A DNA stretch of 64,000 nt from Urophycis tenuis (lineage: Eukaryota; Chordata; Actinopteri; Gadiformes; Phycidae): NCBI GenBank assembly GCA_036785325.1, contig JAXIVH010000007.1, forward strand, positions 10,799,219-10,863,218. Reading direction: 5' to 3'. Positions within the stretch are counted from its first letter, which is position 1, and the number at the start of each line of letters is the position of its first letter. A program made the position numbers and the translations under genes. Below are positions 11,699-21,910 of this stretch, one piece after another. The notes under the pieces are model-generated. The model did no database searches, had not been told where the DNA came from, and worked only from the letters and a program-made list of their open reading frames with translations.

Positions 11699-11832
11699 GT
11701 TAGGAACCACCAACAGCTCCCTGAACCACGATAGAATGTAGAAATGACCCACCAAAGTAACACGTTTCATCAACACATGAACACTTAGGCCCCATCCACA
11801 CGAAGCCAGATTTCGAAACGATCTGTCCCCCC

Positions 11833-12014
11833 TGTTATATATTCACCTTAGTTTTGGGTTAATAACGAGGAGACAGTCGGGAGTGAGGTTGCTATTTGTT
11901 TACTGAAGACTGAACAGACCGAATACAGGAAATCGGCCCGAGAGCATTATGGGGGGTTACGGTAGCCTCATAGTATCAACATACTAACAGGAGACCCTGG
12001 CTCAATACCTAACA
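11833..12014 (-). repeat. Gypsy LTR (182 bp), minus strand
   Basis: On the minus strand the LTR begins TGTTAGGTATTGAGCC directly after a purine tract (ggggggaggaaa) and ends TATATAACA. An identical-length copy lies at 51636-51817. Confidence 0.7.
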
Positions 12015-12138
12015 TTTCCTCCCCCCATATTCTGAAAGACTAACCCAAGAGTTCTCTTAAGATAACAGCCTGTATGTATAACATAATAATACAACAACAT
12101 ATTCAACAGAAAGGATATGGCCTTTCTTCAGCAGGGAA

Positions 12139-12537
12139 TCAGCTACAAGTCCAGACGGTCAGGAGGCCGCCGCTCGCGCCTGGGGTACCGGTGAGGATGG
12201 TGATCCACCGGAGACAGCGGCGGCGCTGGTTCCGCTGTGGATGAGGGCTGGGGAACCTGGTCTGTAGCGTCATCCTCCTGAAGTGTGGCCGGCAGGTTGT
12301 CGGAGGCAGCCAGGCCCTCCACAGTGTCAGCCTGGCCTGTGCTAGAGAGCCCATCGGCTCAGAGGCGGGGCCTTTGCTGGCCAACAGTTGGTCAGTATGA
12401 CGACGCCACACTGTATCCTTGCTGGTGCGTACTTGGTATGAAAGCGGACCAGTGATGGCAACAATCTCTGCTGGCACCCACTTGTGACCGCCTAGGTAAT
12501 TGCGAGCTAAGACAGGGGCTGTGTTTGAAATGTTCAC
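12139..12537 (-). pseudogene. 3' end of Ty3/Gypsy integrase, truncated
   Basis: The minus strand encodes the C-terminal integrase fold: VLARNYLGGHKWVPAEIVA, then ITGPLSYQVR and WRRHTDQLL. This copy has a frame change after MGS relative to the one at 51946-52362, whose end reads RRERRPPDRLDL and a stop. The 5' side is cut off by a DNA element beginning GGGGCTGTGTTTGAAA at about 12508. With the LTR at 11833 it forms the last 0.7 kb of a Gypsy element. Confidence 0.75.
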
Positions 12538-13860
12538 TCATTCACTCACTCACTCGTTCACTATATAGTGTTTGCTATATAGGGGAGCTATGTAGGGGGC
12601 TGCTAGGGGACAAGTGAGTATGGCGATTATTAATTTCGGACACTCGGGATGACGTTCGGTTGCCATGACAATGCCGCAAGCTTGCGCTCGAGACGCTCAA
12701 GTCGCTCGAGACGCACAAACATGGCAGTTGAAATTGAAAGAATAGTCTATCTCAGCAATGAACTTATGTATCTTCAGTTACATTTTGGCATATTATGTAA
12801 CACCTATTCGTTACTCGAACGCCGAAGGCGAGCGCTGTACTTGTGCTTAAGCGATGGAAAAAAAATCAGCTGATCGCGACGAAGCATGTTTGTCAGAGTG
12901 ATAGAGAAACAAGGCGGGCCAAGGGGATGATATTAAGTTTTAATTTGATGATGAGGTGCTAAAGGACTCTTTCAGAAGGAGCGCGAGCCTTCCACAGTGC
13001 ACGTAACATGAAAAAACACCTTTAAAAAACACCTTTTCCCTTTTGTAATGATTCCCTAGGGAAGAGGTGTGTGCATTTATTTCTCCCCATTTTGTGATCA
13101 AATCCTTAACCATCTTATAGTTTACCATTCTTTATATAAATTATTTTGACTGTACATTGTTTAATGGAAGTATAATGTAAATATTAATGCATAGATTAGT
13201 GTGGTGAAGAACTTTATATTATATTACAACATGCTAGCTCGCACCTGACCTCGTGATCTCGTGTAATCATGCTAGTACTTTCCCCCCCCCCTCTGTGTGT
13301 GTCGTAGGAGTTGGAGGATTGTGTAAAGGGCACGTTACTAAAGGAGCTATTGTTATATTTTGATCTTCAGGTATGTCTTTTATTTCTTTGATTTCAACTG
13401 TTTTTATTATTATGATGTAGCCCTTTTGTAATGATTCCCTAGGGAAGAGGAGTTGGAGGATTGTGTAAAGGGCACGTTACTAAAGGAGCTATTGTTATAT
13501 TTTGATCTTCAGCGGCAAACAATAAATGGACGTCGGAGTTTCCGAGTCCAGATTGAGATCCTGGGTCACGTCTATGATTTAAAAGAAACTACACAACGCA
13601 GATTCAGCCGGTCACATTCAGTTACATTTTGGCATATTATGTAACACCTATTCGTTACTCGAACGCCGAAGGCGAGCGCTGTACTTGTGCTTAAGCGATG
13701 GAAAAAAAATCAGCTGATCGCGACGAAGCATGTTTGTCAGAGTGATAGAGAAACAAGGCGGGCCAAGGGGATGATATTAAGTTTTAATTTGATGATGAGG
13801 TGCTGAAGGACTCTTTCAGAAGGAGCGCGAGCCTTCCACAGTGCACGTAACATGAAAAAA
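12508..13860 (+). mobile_element. Degraded DNA-element sequence with an internal direct duplication
   Basis: The piece begins with a TTCACTCACTCACTCG stretch and contains short frames (12649-12873, 13453-13644) that I do not recognise. About 235 bp beginning gttacattttggcat occurs at 12776-13012 and again at 13618-13854. Another 64 bp (ggagttggaggattgtg...) occurs at 13310 and 13449. The paralogue at 52462 has only the first copy of the 235-bp unit. Confidence 0.5.
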
Positions 13861-14953
13861 CACCACCATTGCGTTGATGAATGAATCTATTTATTTCTTA
13901 ATTTATCTGAGGCTCACTTTAACCCCTAACGTCAACAAAACTGATGCCGTTGGTTCCACGGGACTTGATTTATTTACCATGCAACGGCTCAATACCTAAC
14001 ACCCCCCTCCATTTGTCTCGGCAGGGGGGCCAGACATTTCTCCGTAACGAAGGAGTCATTGCTGAAACGCATCTAGCTCTAGAAACGCTGTAGTACATAT
14101 TCCTGGCCTGTGTGTGCCGCTGTTTCAGCTACAGAAATCCACCGAAAAACAGTTTCATGTTGCAGAAGTGACAGATCCCCAAAAACATGAAACTACCTAA
14201 ACCACTCGACAGTCGATAAGTCAAACACAGGCAGTCAATTCATCATCCAACATCTTCCTCTCTCGGATCCTGGCGTCCCAAACCAGTTTGCACTGATTAG
14301 AAAATCAGATTATAAATTATTAGATTATAGATTATATATATATTAGATTATAAAGACTATAAATGATCAATTTTGGAATATATATTCAATGTTGTGCGAT
14401 GTTAGGTCGGCGCGTTTTCACTTACCCGCCCATTAAATGGTTAATTTGTGGAGACAATCCAAAAGGAGGTAAATAACCATATTTATTATTTATTTTATTT
14501 CTAGAGTCATTCTAAAGGCATATCCTCCACATTTATTTCACTCCGACTCTGGCCGATGACATCATCGTTTGCGTTTCTGGTGTTCTCACGAAGCCAAAAC
14601 CTGAAACGTTTTCGACTTTTCCACCCTGGGACCTGGTTTAAAAAAAGTGCGGTTTCAGCCACCGAGAACTCCGTCTCCGTCTTTACGCTCGGCCTAAACG
14701 CACAAAACATTTGCGGTTTCACTCGAAAACCTCTCTGTGTGGATGGGCCCTTAGATGACATTTCATCTTACAACTGTAGAATATGATAACACGACCATTT
14801 TTTCTCTTCGAGAACATTTGAAAAACTCTTTAGAAAGTTGTTTATGATTAAATGAGCCGATAGCCAAGATTAAGTTTGGAATCATGAAGTGAAAAAGAAA
14901 ACCATTCCTGCACATCTGGTCCATTTAGTAATGTAATGTTGAGATCTGTCCTC
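13861..14953. other. Noncoding remainder of the TTA composite and V-B upstream region
   Basis: No gene seen. An AT-rich insert of about 95 bp near 14300-14395 is absent from the paralogue at 56700. From 14751 on, the sequence is the ordinary V-B upstream region shared by all B cassettes. Confidence 0.5.
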
Positions 14954-14974
14954 CTCCTCTAGGGGGCAGTATTA
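14954..14974 (+). promoter_or_regulatory. CTCF-like motif upstream of V-B1
   Basis: CCTCTAGGGGGCAGTATT fits the CTCF core (AGGGGGCAG) and lies about 125 bp before the leader ATG. It recurs at 33164 and 48084; at 19828 one G is changed to A. Confidence 0.45.
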
Positions 14975-15095
14975 ACCCAGAGGTGGAGGACTATCGCTTT
15001 GACATATTTGACCTTTGTTTCAGCAACAACTTTCACCGTGAAGAGAACACAAGCAGCAGATATCTTTCCCCAGTTGTTTCAACCCTGCTGTAGAG

Positions 15096-15556
15096 ATGGA
15101 ACGCTGGCTGTGGATTATTATTGCTGCACTTTTACCTGGTAAAACTACAATTGTATATCATACATGATGTTTAGTTGAAGAATTAGATTGAATGCAAGTG
15201 TTTCTATTTTATTTGTCAACCTGATTCAAGTTCACTTTTCTTCCACAAACTAGCCATGGCTTGATTGAATTCTTAACATCTGCAGGTGACAGTTATCAGC
15301 AAACCATCCACTAATTCCAGGACAGAGTCCAGGCTCTACAAGGAGACCACGTGATTCTCTCCTGCAACTACTCCTCAGCAAATTACTTCTTCTGGTACCG
15401 TCAGTACCCCAGTTCACCTCCACAGTTCCTCATCAAAGAATACTTGGAGGTATCTGGATTTACTTTGAAAAAGGACAAAGAGAGACGAGTGTTTGATCTG
15501 GAAATCTCCTCTGCTGCAGTGACAGACTCTGCTCTATACTACTGTGCTGTGGAGCC
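15096..15556 (+). pseudogene. TCR V segment family B (B1), nonsense mutation in FR1
   Basis: The leader exon 15096-15138 reads MERWLWIIIAALLP and the donor is gtaaaac. The V exon is 15286-15556 after ctgcag. The codon after QQTIH is TAA, where the other B copies have TCA, so translation stops at the start of FR1. The rest is normal: VILSCNYSSAN, FFWYRQYPSSPPQF, FDLEISSAAV, DSALYYCAVE. RSS and splice sites are intact. It is an otherwise young pseudogene that could still rearrange and give a null product. Confidence 0.9.
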
Positions 15557-15594
15557 CACAGTGACAGGAAACACAGACTCCCTGTACAAAAACC
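15557..15594 (+). promoter_or_regulatory. 23-type RSS of V-B1
   Basis: CACAGTG, spacer of 22 bp, perfect nonamer ACAAAAACC at 15586-15594. Confidence 0.9.
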
Positions 15595-15759
15595 TGACAA
15601 GGAACTTGAAGAGTATTTGTCATTGCTTTCAGGTATGTTTCAGGGGAGGGACATCTGGAGAGGTGAATTCACCAGGAGTCTAGTGAAGACACAGTAAGTT
15701 ACAACAGGAGATACAGAGGTAGTGTTTTGAGTATCAGGCCTCCCTTGTTGTTTAACATT

Positions 15760-16215
15760 ATGTCAGTCCTCTTTCTACTTGTAGTTTTGAAATTAACAGG
15801 TAAGTCTTGGCCCACCTAAAATATCAGAGTGAATATTAAAAGATTTGTGTCTTTATGGCAACGTCAACGGCAATGTTCACAGATAAACCTTCTCTTCTAC
15901 AGGTGTTAATGGTGTTGACCTGACTCTTGTCAATAAGAAAGAGAACAGTTTAGAAGGTACAACTGTTACTCTGTCCTACAGGCTCTCTAGTTCAGCTACT
16001 GGGAATGATGAGTTCTTCTGGTACCGTCAGTACCCTGGAGAACCTCCACAGTTCCTGCTGTCCATCTCAGGACTTGGTATCAATACGACATCAGAGTCTC
16101 TTGGTTCAGACAAAAGGTTTTCTACTAAACTGACTGAAGAGAAGACTGGTTTGGAGCTGGAGATCTCCTCAGCTGCAGTAACAGACTCTGCTCTGTACTA
16201 CTGTGCTGTGAGGCC
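15760..16215 (+). CDS. TCR V segment family C (C1), open but without the first Ig cysteine
   Basis: The leader exon 15760-15799 reads MSVLFLLVVLKLT and the donor is gtaagt. The V exon 15903-16215 follows tctacag. It is fully open: GVNGVDLTLVN, EGTTVTLSYRLSSS, EFFWYRQYPGEPPQF, TGLELEISSAAV, YYCAVRP. At the FR1 cysteine position the codon is TAC (Tyr) instead of TGC, so the canonical disulfide cannot form. All four C copies share this. The FR2 tryptophan, second cysteine, splice sites and RSS are intact. It starts 165 bp after the nonamer of B1 and has no obvious promoter of its own. It may be a functional odd V or an open-frame pseudogene. Confidence 0.8.
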
Positions 16216-16253
16216 CACAGTGACAGGAAACACATACTCCTTGTACAAAAACC
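16216..16253 (+). promoter_or_regulatory. 23-type RSS of V-C1
   Basis: CACAGTG, 22-bp spacer, ACAAAAACC at 16245-16253. Confidence 0.9.
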
Positions 16254-16329
16254 TGTCAGCTGTTCAGTCACGCTAAGAAAGAGTTGGGCCATGGATTTGA
16301 TCTCCATGACTCACTGAAAAACAGACCAT

Positions 16330-16515
16330 TGACTCTAATCCATGTTTGTTCTGTTACAAACAAGAGCTCAATGACTTCCCCAAGTGTATGCTATGACACT
16401 TTACTTTTGGAGGAGATAATGCTGCAGATTTCCACAAAGACATATTGGATGCCCAAATCCAAAACACGTCAGTTCCTCTGAGGATCCAGAACCTGCAGCT
16501 TTGAGTCAGTACTCC
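16330..16515 (+). pseudogene. Decayed V segment of a fourth family (D)
   Basis: Pieces of an Ig-V domain can be read: an FR2 with YKQELNDFPK and an FR3 with DAQIQNTSVPLRIQNLQL. The FR2 tryptophan codon TGG has become TGT, there are in-frame stops, and no leader or RSS is visible. A near-identical relic is at 49450-49635. A relic at 21205, which keeps the tryptophan, covers FR1-FR2. Confidence 0.65.
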
Positions 16516-17539
16516 TGTACAACAACCTACTGAATACTAAACTCATTTCCCTCTTCCTCTGAGACCAGAGCACAGATATTACTGACAAAACACATCTACT
16601 CATCACAACTTTTATTTCCTCATAAATTCTACTTTTTTAGAATTAATGATTTTATGAAGACATTTGCCATTTTTTCGAATTACCAAATTATGCACTATTT
16701 CTGTACTTTATTCTCTAGTACGGTGTACATTTTAGGACATCCTCAGGATCAGGCTTCAGAATCAGACGTCAGATGAAAAGCTATAAGGTCTCAGGAAAAC
16801 CTCTGTCATACTCGCACCAAACAGCCTCATAAAAAAAAATCATTGGACTAAAAGGCATCGTTAAAAAAACTTTTCACAATGAACGGCCTCAGAAAAAAAA
16901 AAAGTCACACTGAACGGCATCAGGATAAAAGTTGTCACACCGAACGGTATCAGGAAAAAAATTAGCACGTTGAACGCCATCAGTAGAAAAGTTGTCATAC
17001 TGAACGGCATTTGGAACTAAGGGGGCGGGGCGTAGCTGAGGGTGAAAACGCTATCAAGTTGCGACCAAGAAGAGTCGTTGGAAAAGAAGAAGCAGGATAC
17101 ACTCGTAAGTTTTATTAATTTAATTTTTTGTTCTCTCACAACTCAAAACTGTCTCTAAAAATTATCTATTTTATGTGAACCAAAGGGAAACTATTCAAGT
17201 CTGTTGGTTCTGGCCACGTGCATTTGTTTACAACATAGTTGGCGACAAATCTATCAATATTAATGATAATTAATGTCCTATGTTGTTTTACACGTGAGTT
17301 GTGGTATCTCTGAACAACATGAGGTAGTACACTTAGCATGGTGGCGATGCTGATTATGATAATCACACACAAATAAATAGGTTGATCTACTATTTCATAT
17401 GCCATATGAAAGATCTGGTCATTACTAACGTTCCATTTTTTTGCAGAAAGGCTGTATCAACAAGCTTCACGTTTACAAGATATTATTTAGTCATTCATTT
17501 GTTGAAGCCCACTTAGGATCTGTGGTTTATTGATGTAAA

Positions 17540-17728
17540 ATGTCTTTTGTTTGTATTGTTAGTTCTGATGAAATGGATTCAGACCCTGAAGAAGGCCCAT
17601 TCTCCAGCCCTGTGACCCTGACTTCATCCGTCTCTCCAGCCCCACCCACACCACAACCATCACCAGCACCTCGAGCTTCGAATCCAGTTTCCACCCAACC
17701 TCCAACTACTCCTCCATCTCCGACATGA
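17540..17728 (+). CDS. Short proline/serine-rich ORF inside the long-TIR element
   Basis: The frame begins MSFVCIVSSDEMDSDPEEGP and continues as a Pro/Ser/Thr-rich tail (SPAPPTPQPSPAP), with a TGA just before the minisatellite. It could be the first exon of a lost transposase gene, since an acidic patch followed by a P/S-rich linker is a common N-terminus. Nothing supports a function, and no second copy was found in the window to test conservation. The minus-strand frame over the same bases (17527-17781) is likely a shadow. Confidence 0.25.
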   Translation: MSFVCIVSSDEMDSDPEEGPFSSPVTLTSSVSPAPPTPQPSPAPRASNPVSTQPPTTPPSPT

Positions 17729-17757
17729 CCTGAACTACTGGTCCAGCTCCAAGGCAC

Positions 17758-18236
17758 AGGAGACAGGCCTGTGGTGGTCATGGCCCCGCAGGAGTCAGGC
17801 CTGTGGTGGTCATGGCCCTACAGGAGTCAGGCCTGTGGTGGTCATGGCCCCGCAGGAGTCAGGCCTGTGGTGATCATGGCCCCACAGGAGACAGGCCTGT
17901 GGTGGTCATGGCCCCGCAGGAGTCAGACCTGTGGTGATCATGGCCCCACAGGAGACAGGCCTGTGGTGGTCATGGCCCCGCAGGAGTCAGACCTGTGGTG
18001 GTCATGGCCCCACAGGAGTCAGGCCTGTAGTGGTCACGGCCCCACAGGAGACAGGCCTGTGGTGGTCATGGCCCCGCAGGAGTCAGACCTGTGGTGATCA
18101 TGGCCCCACAGGAGACAGGCCTGTGGTGGTCATGGCCCCGCAGGAGTCAGACCTGTGGTGGTCATGGCCCCACAGGAGTCAGGCCTGTAGTGGTCATGGC
18201 CCCGCAGGAGTCAGGCCTGTGGTGGTCATGGCCCCA
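17758..18236. repeat. 32-bp minisatellite, array 2 (about 15 units)
   Basis: Same unit as at 9225, with variants carrying GGAGACAGG and GTGGTGATCATGG. It lies inside the long-TIR element. The sequence right of it (gagccgtggttggcg, ctggcaaccctag) is homologous to the sequence right of array 1. Confidence 0.95.
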
Positions 18237-19021
18237 AGGAGCCGTGGTTGGCGTCACATTTTCATTTCTGAAAGCTGGCAACCCTAGTAAGGAGCTAGAA
18301 GGAAAGAAGACGACACACACACACTGCTGCAATTGAATTCTACTAGTACTGACATAGCATTACGTTAAGCTAAGTTAACGTTACATCAACACAATAAAGA
18401 TAGCTCTCTTCCTACACTTTAACATTATGTGTTTACAAATTTGAACGTGAAATAATACATCCTGAAGACGGAGAGGAGAAAATAAAACTTACAAGTGTCT
18501 CCTGCTTCTTCTTTTCCAACTACTCTTCTTGTGGTCGCAGCTTGATGATGTATATGACACTCCGCTACGCCCCGCCCCCTTAGTTCCCGATGCCGTTCAG
18601 TATGACAGCTTTTTTACTGATGACGTTCAATGTGATTATTTTTTATCCTGATGCTGTTCAATGTGAGAAGTTTTTTTATGAGGCCTTTTAGTCCGATGAT
18701 TTTTTTTTTATGAGGCTGTTATGTGCGAGTGTGACAGAGGTTTTCCTGAGACCTTATACCTTTTCATCTGAGGTCTGACGCTGAAGCCTAATCCTAAGGA
18801 TGTCCTAAAATGTACACCGTACTCTAGCCATATTATCAGGAATCTATTTTTTAACTCTCCTATCAACCACTAGAGGTCAGTATTATCAAGTAGGTGTCTA
18901 ACTATTTCATCAACATGTCTGGTCTTTGTGTCTTTAACAGCTGGTACCATGAAGAGAATAAGCCTCATACTTGAGCTGAACATCAGATGGTTTCTCCTGT
19001 TGCTGTGAACCTGCTGTTGAG

Positions 19022-19064
19022 ATGGAAACCTGGCTGTGGATTATTACTGCTGCTCTTCCATCTG
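19022..19064 (+). pseudogene. Orphan leader exon of a family A segment (V exon deleted)
   Basis: The leader METWLWIITAALPS with donor gtgag is preceded by the usual A 5' region (uORF at 18949-19008). About 120 bp into the intron, at about 19185, the sequence jumps to the repeat that elsewhere lies downstream of the V exon (gccttttttgtcacagtg). The whole V exon and RSS are gone. The leader at 32236 has the same deletion. Confidence 0.85.
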
Positions 19065-19189
19065 GTGAGATGAACATCTCATGCTTCACACTACATAAAG
19101 CACTGAATTACCAAACATGTTATTAATATTGGTTGTTGTTATTATTATTCTGTTGAGTTCTTTATGGTCCATGTTAATATAACCTTCTG

Positions 19190-19540
19190 CCTTTTTTGTC
19201 ACAGTGTCAAATAACGCCGTGGGCCCGGTGAGCTGGTCTGGATTCACACACACAAAACTGTTTCCAAAATATAGTTCCTTTATTTTCCAAAGACAGCAAA
19301 CAAGGTTCAAACAGTCATGAAAGAGTCTGTTTGAACCATAACAAGCATTTCATCTGCCAAAATGCCTGACAAACATGCAAGACTGAAAGTATATAAGGCA
19401 CATGCATAAATAACTAAAATGCCAGATAACTAAAACATACACTCCAATATATAAATAATATTATCTAGGACATAACAAAGATATGCCCATTCATACAAAC
19501 TTCAGGGTTTGGACCAAAATGGCCACCACAACCTAATGGG
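19190..19540 (-). mobile_element. Copy of the unclassified repeat seen at 11239
   Basis: Matches 11230-11690 with an internal deletion near 19370. It abuts the V-A intron directly, marking the breakpoint of the exon loss. Confidence 0.4.
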
Positions 19541-19624
19541 CTACATCATGTTAGGAACCACCAACAGCTCCCTGAACCATGATAGAATGTAGAAATGACC
19601 CACGTTTTATCAACACATGAACAC

Positions 19625-19627
19625 TTA
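19625..19627. other. Unoccupied target site of the TTA-flanked composite transposon
   Basis: gaacacTTAgatgacatttc is continuous here, whereas the same sequence is split by 3 kb at 11785-14753 and by 5.5 kb at 51587-57066. A second empty site is at 32961. Confidence 0.8.
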
Positions 19628-19827
19628 GATGACATTTCATCTTACAACTGTAGAATATGATAACACAACCATTTTTTCTCTTCAATAACGTTTGAAAAAA
19701 CTCTTTAGAAAGTTGTTCATGATTAAATGTGCCGAAAACCAAGATTAAGTTTGGAATCATGAAGTGAAAAAGAAAACCATTCCTGCACATCTGGTCCATT
19801 TAGTGATGTAATGTTGAGATCTCTCCT

Positions 19828-19848
19828 CCTCCTCTAGGGGACAGTATT
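19828..19848 (+). promoter_or_regulatory. Weakened CTCF-like motif upstream of V-B2
   Basis: CCTCTAGGGGACAGTATT: one G in the AGGGGGCAG core is A, unlike the other three B copies. Confidence 0.35.
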
Positions 19849-19960
19849 AACCCAGAGGTGGAGGACTATCGCTTTGACATGTTTGACCTTTGTTTCACCG
19901 ACAACTTTCACCGTGAAGAGAACACAAGCAGCAGCTATCTTTCCCAACCCTGCTGTAGAC

Positions 19961-20417
19961 ATGGAACACTGGCTGTGGATTATTATTGCTGCACTTTTAC
20001 CTGGTAAAACTACAATTGTATATCATACATGATGTTTAGTTGAAGAATTAGATTGAATGCAAGTGTTTCTTATTTGTCAACCTGATTCAGGTTCACTTTT
20101 CCTCCACAAACTAGCCATGGCTTGATTGAATTCTTAACATCTGCAGGTGACAGTTATCAGCAAACCATCCACTCATTCCAGGACAGAGTCCAGGCTCTAC
20201 AAGGAGACCATGTGATTCTCCTCTGCAACTTCTCCTCAGCAAATAACTTCTTCTGGTACCGTCAGTACCCCAGTTCACCTCCACAGCTCCTCATCAAAGA
20301 ATACATGGAGGTATCTGGATTTACTTTGAAAACAGACAAAGAGAGACGAGTGTTTGATCTGGAAATCTCCTCTGCTGCAGTGATAGACTCTGCTCTATAC
20401 TACTGTGCTGTGGAGCC
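19961..20417 (+). CDS. TCR V segment family B (B2), intact
   Basis: The leader exon 19961-20003 reads MEHWLWIIIAALLP and the donor is gtaaaac. The V exon 20147-20417 starts GDSYQQTIHSFQDRVQ. The FR1 cysteine is in VILLCNFSSAN, the tryptophan in FFWYRQYPSSPPQL, and the second cysteine in IDSALYYCAVE. There is no stop. Splice phase 1 joins cleanly. This is a potentially functional alpha/delta V. The upstream CTCF-like motif is mutated, so transcriptional control may differ from B3 and B4. It pairs with C2, 165 bp downstream. Confidence 0.9.
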
Positions 20418-20455
20418 CACAGTGGCAGGAAACCCAGACTCCCTGTACAAAAACC
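20418..20455 (+). promoter_or_regulatory. 23-type RSS of V-B2
   Basis: CACAGTG, 22-bp spacer, ACAAAAACC at 20447-20455. Confidence 0.9.
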
Positions 20456-20620
20456 TGACAAGGAACTTGAAGAGCATTTGTCATTGCTTTCAACTATGTT
20501 TCAGGGGAGGGACATCTGGAGAGGTGAATTCATCAGGAGTCTATTGAAGACACAGTATGTTACAACAGGAGATACAGAGGTAGTGTGTTGAGTATCAGGC
20601 CTCCCTTGTTGTTTAAGATT

Positions 20621-21027
20621 ATGTCAGTCCTCTTTCTACTTGTAGTTTGGAATTTAACAGGTAAGTCTCGGCCCACCTAAAATATCAGATCGAATATTAA
20701 AAGATTTGTGTCTTAACATGTTCACAGATAAACCTTCTCTTCTACAGGTGTTTATGGTGTTGACCTGACTCCTGTCAAGAAGGAAGAGAACAGTTTAGAA
20801 GGTACAACTGTTACCCTGTCCTACAGGCTGTCTAGAACTGCTGATTATAATGACAATTTCTTCTGGTACCGTCAATACCCTGGAGAACCACCACAGTTCC
20901 TCATCAAAGAATACATGGAGGTATCTGGATTAAGTTTTAAAAAGGACAAAGAGAGACGAGTGTTTGATCTGGAAATCTCCTCTGCTGCAGTGACAGACTC
21001 TGCTCTGTACTACTGTGCTGTGGAGCC
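20621..21027 (+). CDS. TCR V segment family C (C2), Cys-less FR1 and family-B CDR2/FR3
   Basis: The leader exon 20621-20660 reads MSVLFLLVVWNLT. The V exon 20748-21027 is open. Its first half is family C: GVYGVDLTPVK, TTVTLSYRLSR, NFFWYRQYPGEPPQF. The FR1 cysteine is again replaced by Tyr. From the FR2 end it becomes family B: LIKEYMEVSG, KKDKERRVFDLEISSAAV, YYCAVE. C1 and C4 instead have LLS.SGLGIN and FSTKLTEEKTG there. The switch inside the shared CCACAGTTCCT indicates gene conversion from a B segment. Splice sites and heptamer are normal. Confidence 0.8.
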
Positions 21028-21065
21028 CACAGTGACAGGAAACACCGACTCCCTGTACCAAAACC
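21028..21065 (+). promoter_or_regulatory. 23-type RSS of V-C2
   Basis: CACAGTG, 22-bp spacer, nonamer ACCAAAACC (third base changed). Confidence 0.85.
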
Positions 21066-21204
21066 TCTCAGCTGTTCAGTCACGCTAAGAAAGTGTAGAA
21101 CCCTGGGTTTACATCTGCATGTGTCATTTGAAATATTTAGTTGATATCTTTAACAGATATGACTTCTTTTTGATTGCTTATATTGAGTCAGTTTGCGGTA
21201 ACAG

Positions 21205-21355
21205 AGGAGGATGTCATTGCTGCTGAAGGAGACCTAGTTAGTCTGTGATGTAACTTTGAGACTGACGTTACCCCATATTTGTTCTGGTACAAACAAGAGC
21301 TCAATGACTTCCCCAGGTTCATGCTACAATGCTCTATATATGGAGGAGATAACTA
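21205..21355 (+). pseudogene. Decayed family D V segment, FR1-FR2 part
   Basis: Reads EEDVIAAEGDLVSL, a stop, CNFETDVTPYLFWYKQELND, then FPRFML. The FR1 cysteine and FR2 tryptophan are visible, but stops and the missing FR3 and RSS mark a pseudogene. A copy is at 34545. Confidence 0.7.
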
Positions 21356-21449
21356 AACACACTTCCCTGTTCCCCTGAGACCAGAGCCCAGATATTGTTG
21401 ATACAACACATCACCTTTATAGTAATGTTATTTATTGTATTTATTCTTA

Positions 21450-21910
21450 ACTGCCTTTGCACCCCCCCATTCCCATACCCATACAACCCATATTCATCTG
21501 TTGTATCCGTTCTGTTATACTGTTATACTGCACTAGAGCACTACTGCACTACCTGCACACTCACTTATATTATATCGCTATTATTCAGACTTCTTGCACA
21601 TTGTACATTGTTTACACTTTTTACTTTCATGTTTATGCTACTGTTAGTAACCGTTTAATACCTCGATGATCACTACCTCCATCTGCACTGTTTGTCACTT
21701 TATTAACAACCAATAATTACCGTCACTTTAATAACCACTGTCACTTCATGTTTTTCAATTTTGCACCTTACTCTGCACTCCTGCATTTTAAACCTGTACC
21801 TTATCGCACATTTGCACTTCGGGTTAGAACGCCAACTGCATTTCGTTGTCCCTGTACTTGTACTCTGCACAATGACAATAAAGTTGAATCTAATCTAATC
21901 TAATCTAATC
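21450..21910 (+). mobile_element. 5'-truncated LINE 3' UTR with (TCTAA)n tail
   Basis: The stretch ends tctgcacaatgacaataaag followed by ttgaatctaatctaatc repeats, a common fish LINE 3' tail. It carries no coding part. The same insertion sits at the same place in the sister cassette at 34795-35265, so it predates their split. Confidence 0.6.

Larger units (their letters stand above)
11788..14750. mobile_element. Composite DNA transposon with TTA target repeat (PIF/Harbinger-like), copy 1
   Basis: The left end GGCCCCATCCACACGAAGCC and right end TCTGTGTGGATGGGCCC are inverted repeats, flanked by TTA (11785-11787 and 14751-14753). Two sister cassettes show the unoccupied site: gaacacTTAgatgacatttc at 19625 and 32961. 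A 3-bp TWA target repeat is typical of PIF/Harbinger elements. The interior holds a truncated minus-strand Gypsy end, another DNA-element piece and a local duplication. No complete transposase was recognised. Confidence 0.75.
16719..18821. mobile_element. DNA element with long, internally repeated TIRs and CTCTAG target repeat
   Basis: Both ends carry TACGGTGTACATTTTAGG (inverted at the right) and are flanked by CTCTAG at 16713-16718 and 18822-18827. The inverted repeats run about 340-400 bp (16719-17116 and 18484-18821). They are built from roughly 30-bp units, GAACGGCATCAGGA plus an A-run and TTGTCACAC. The interior holds a short proline-rich frame and a 32-bp minisatellite, and no transposase that I recognise. 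A 6-bp target repeat and such TIR arrays do not let me assign a superfamily. Confidence 0.75.

Noticed and set aside
15686..15700. CACAGTA heptamer-like motif in the B-C gap
   Set aside because: No nonamer lies at 12 or 23 bases, so it is not supported as an RSS.
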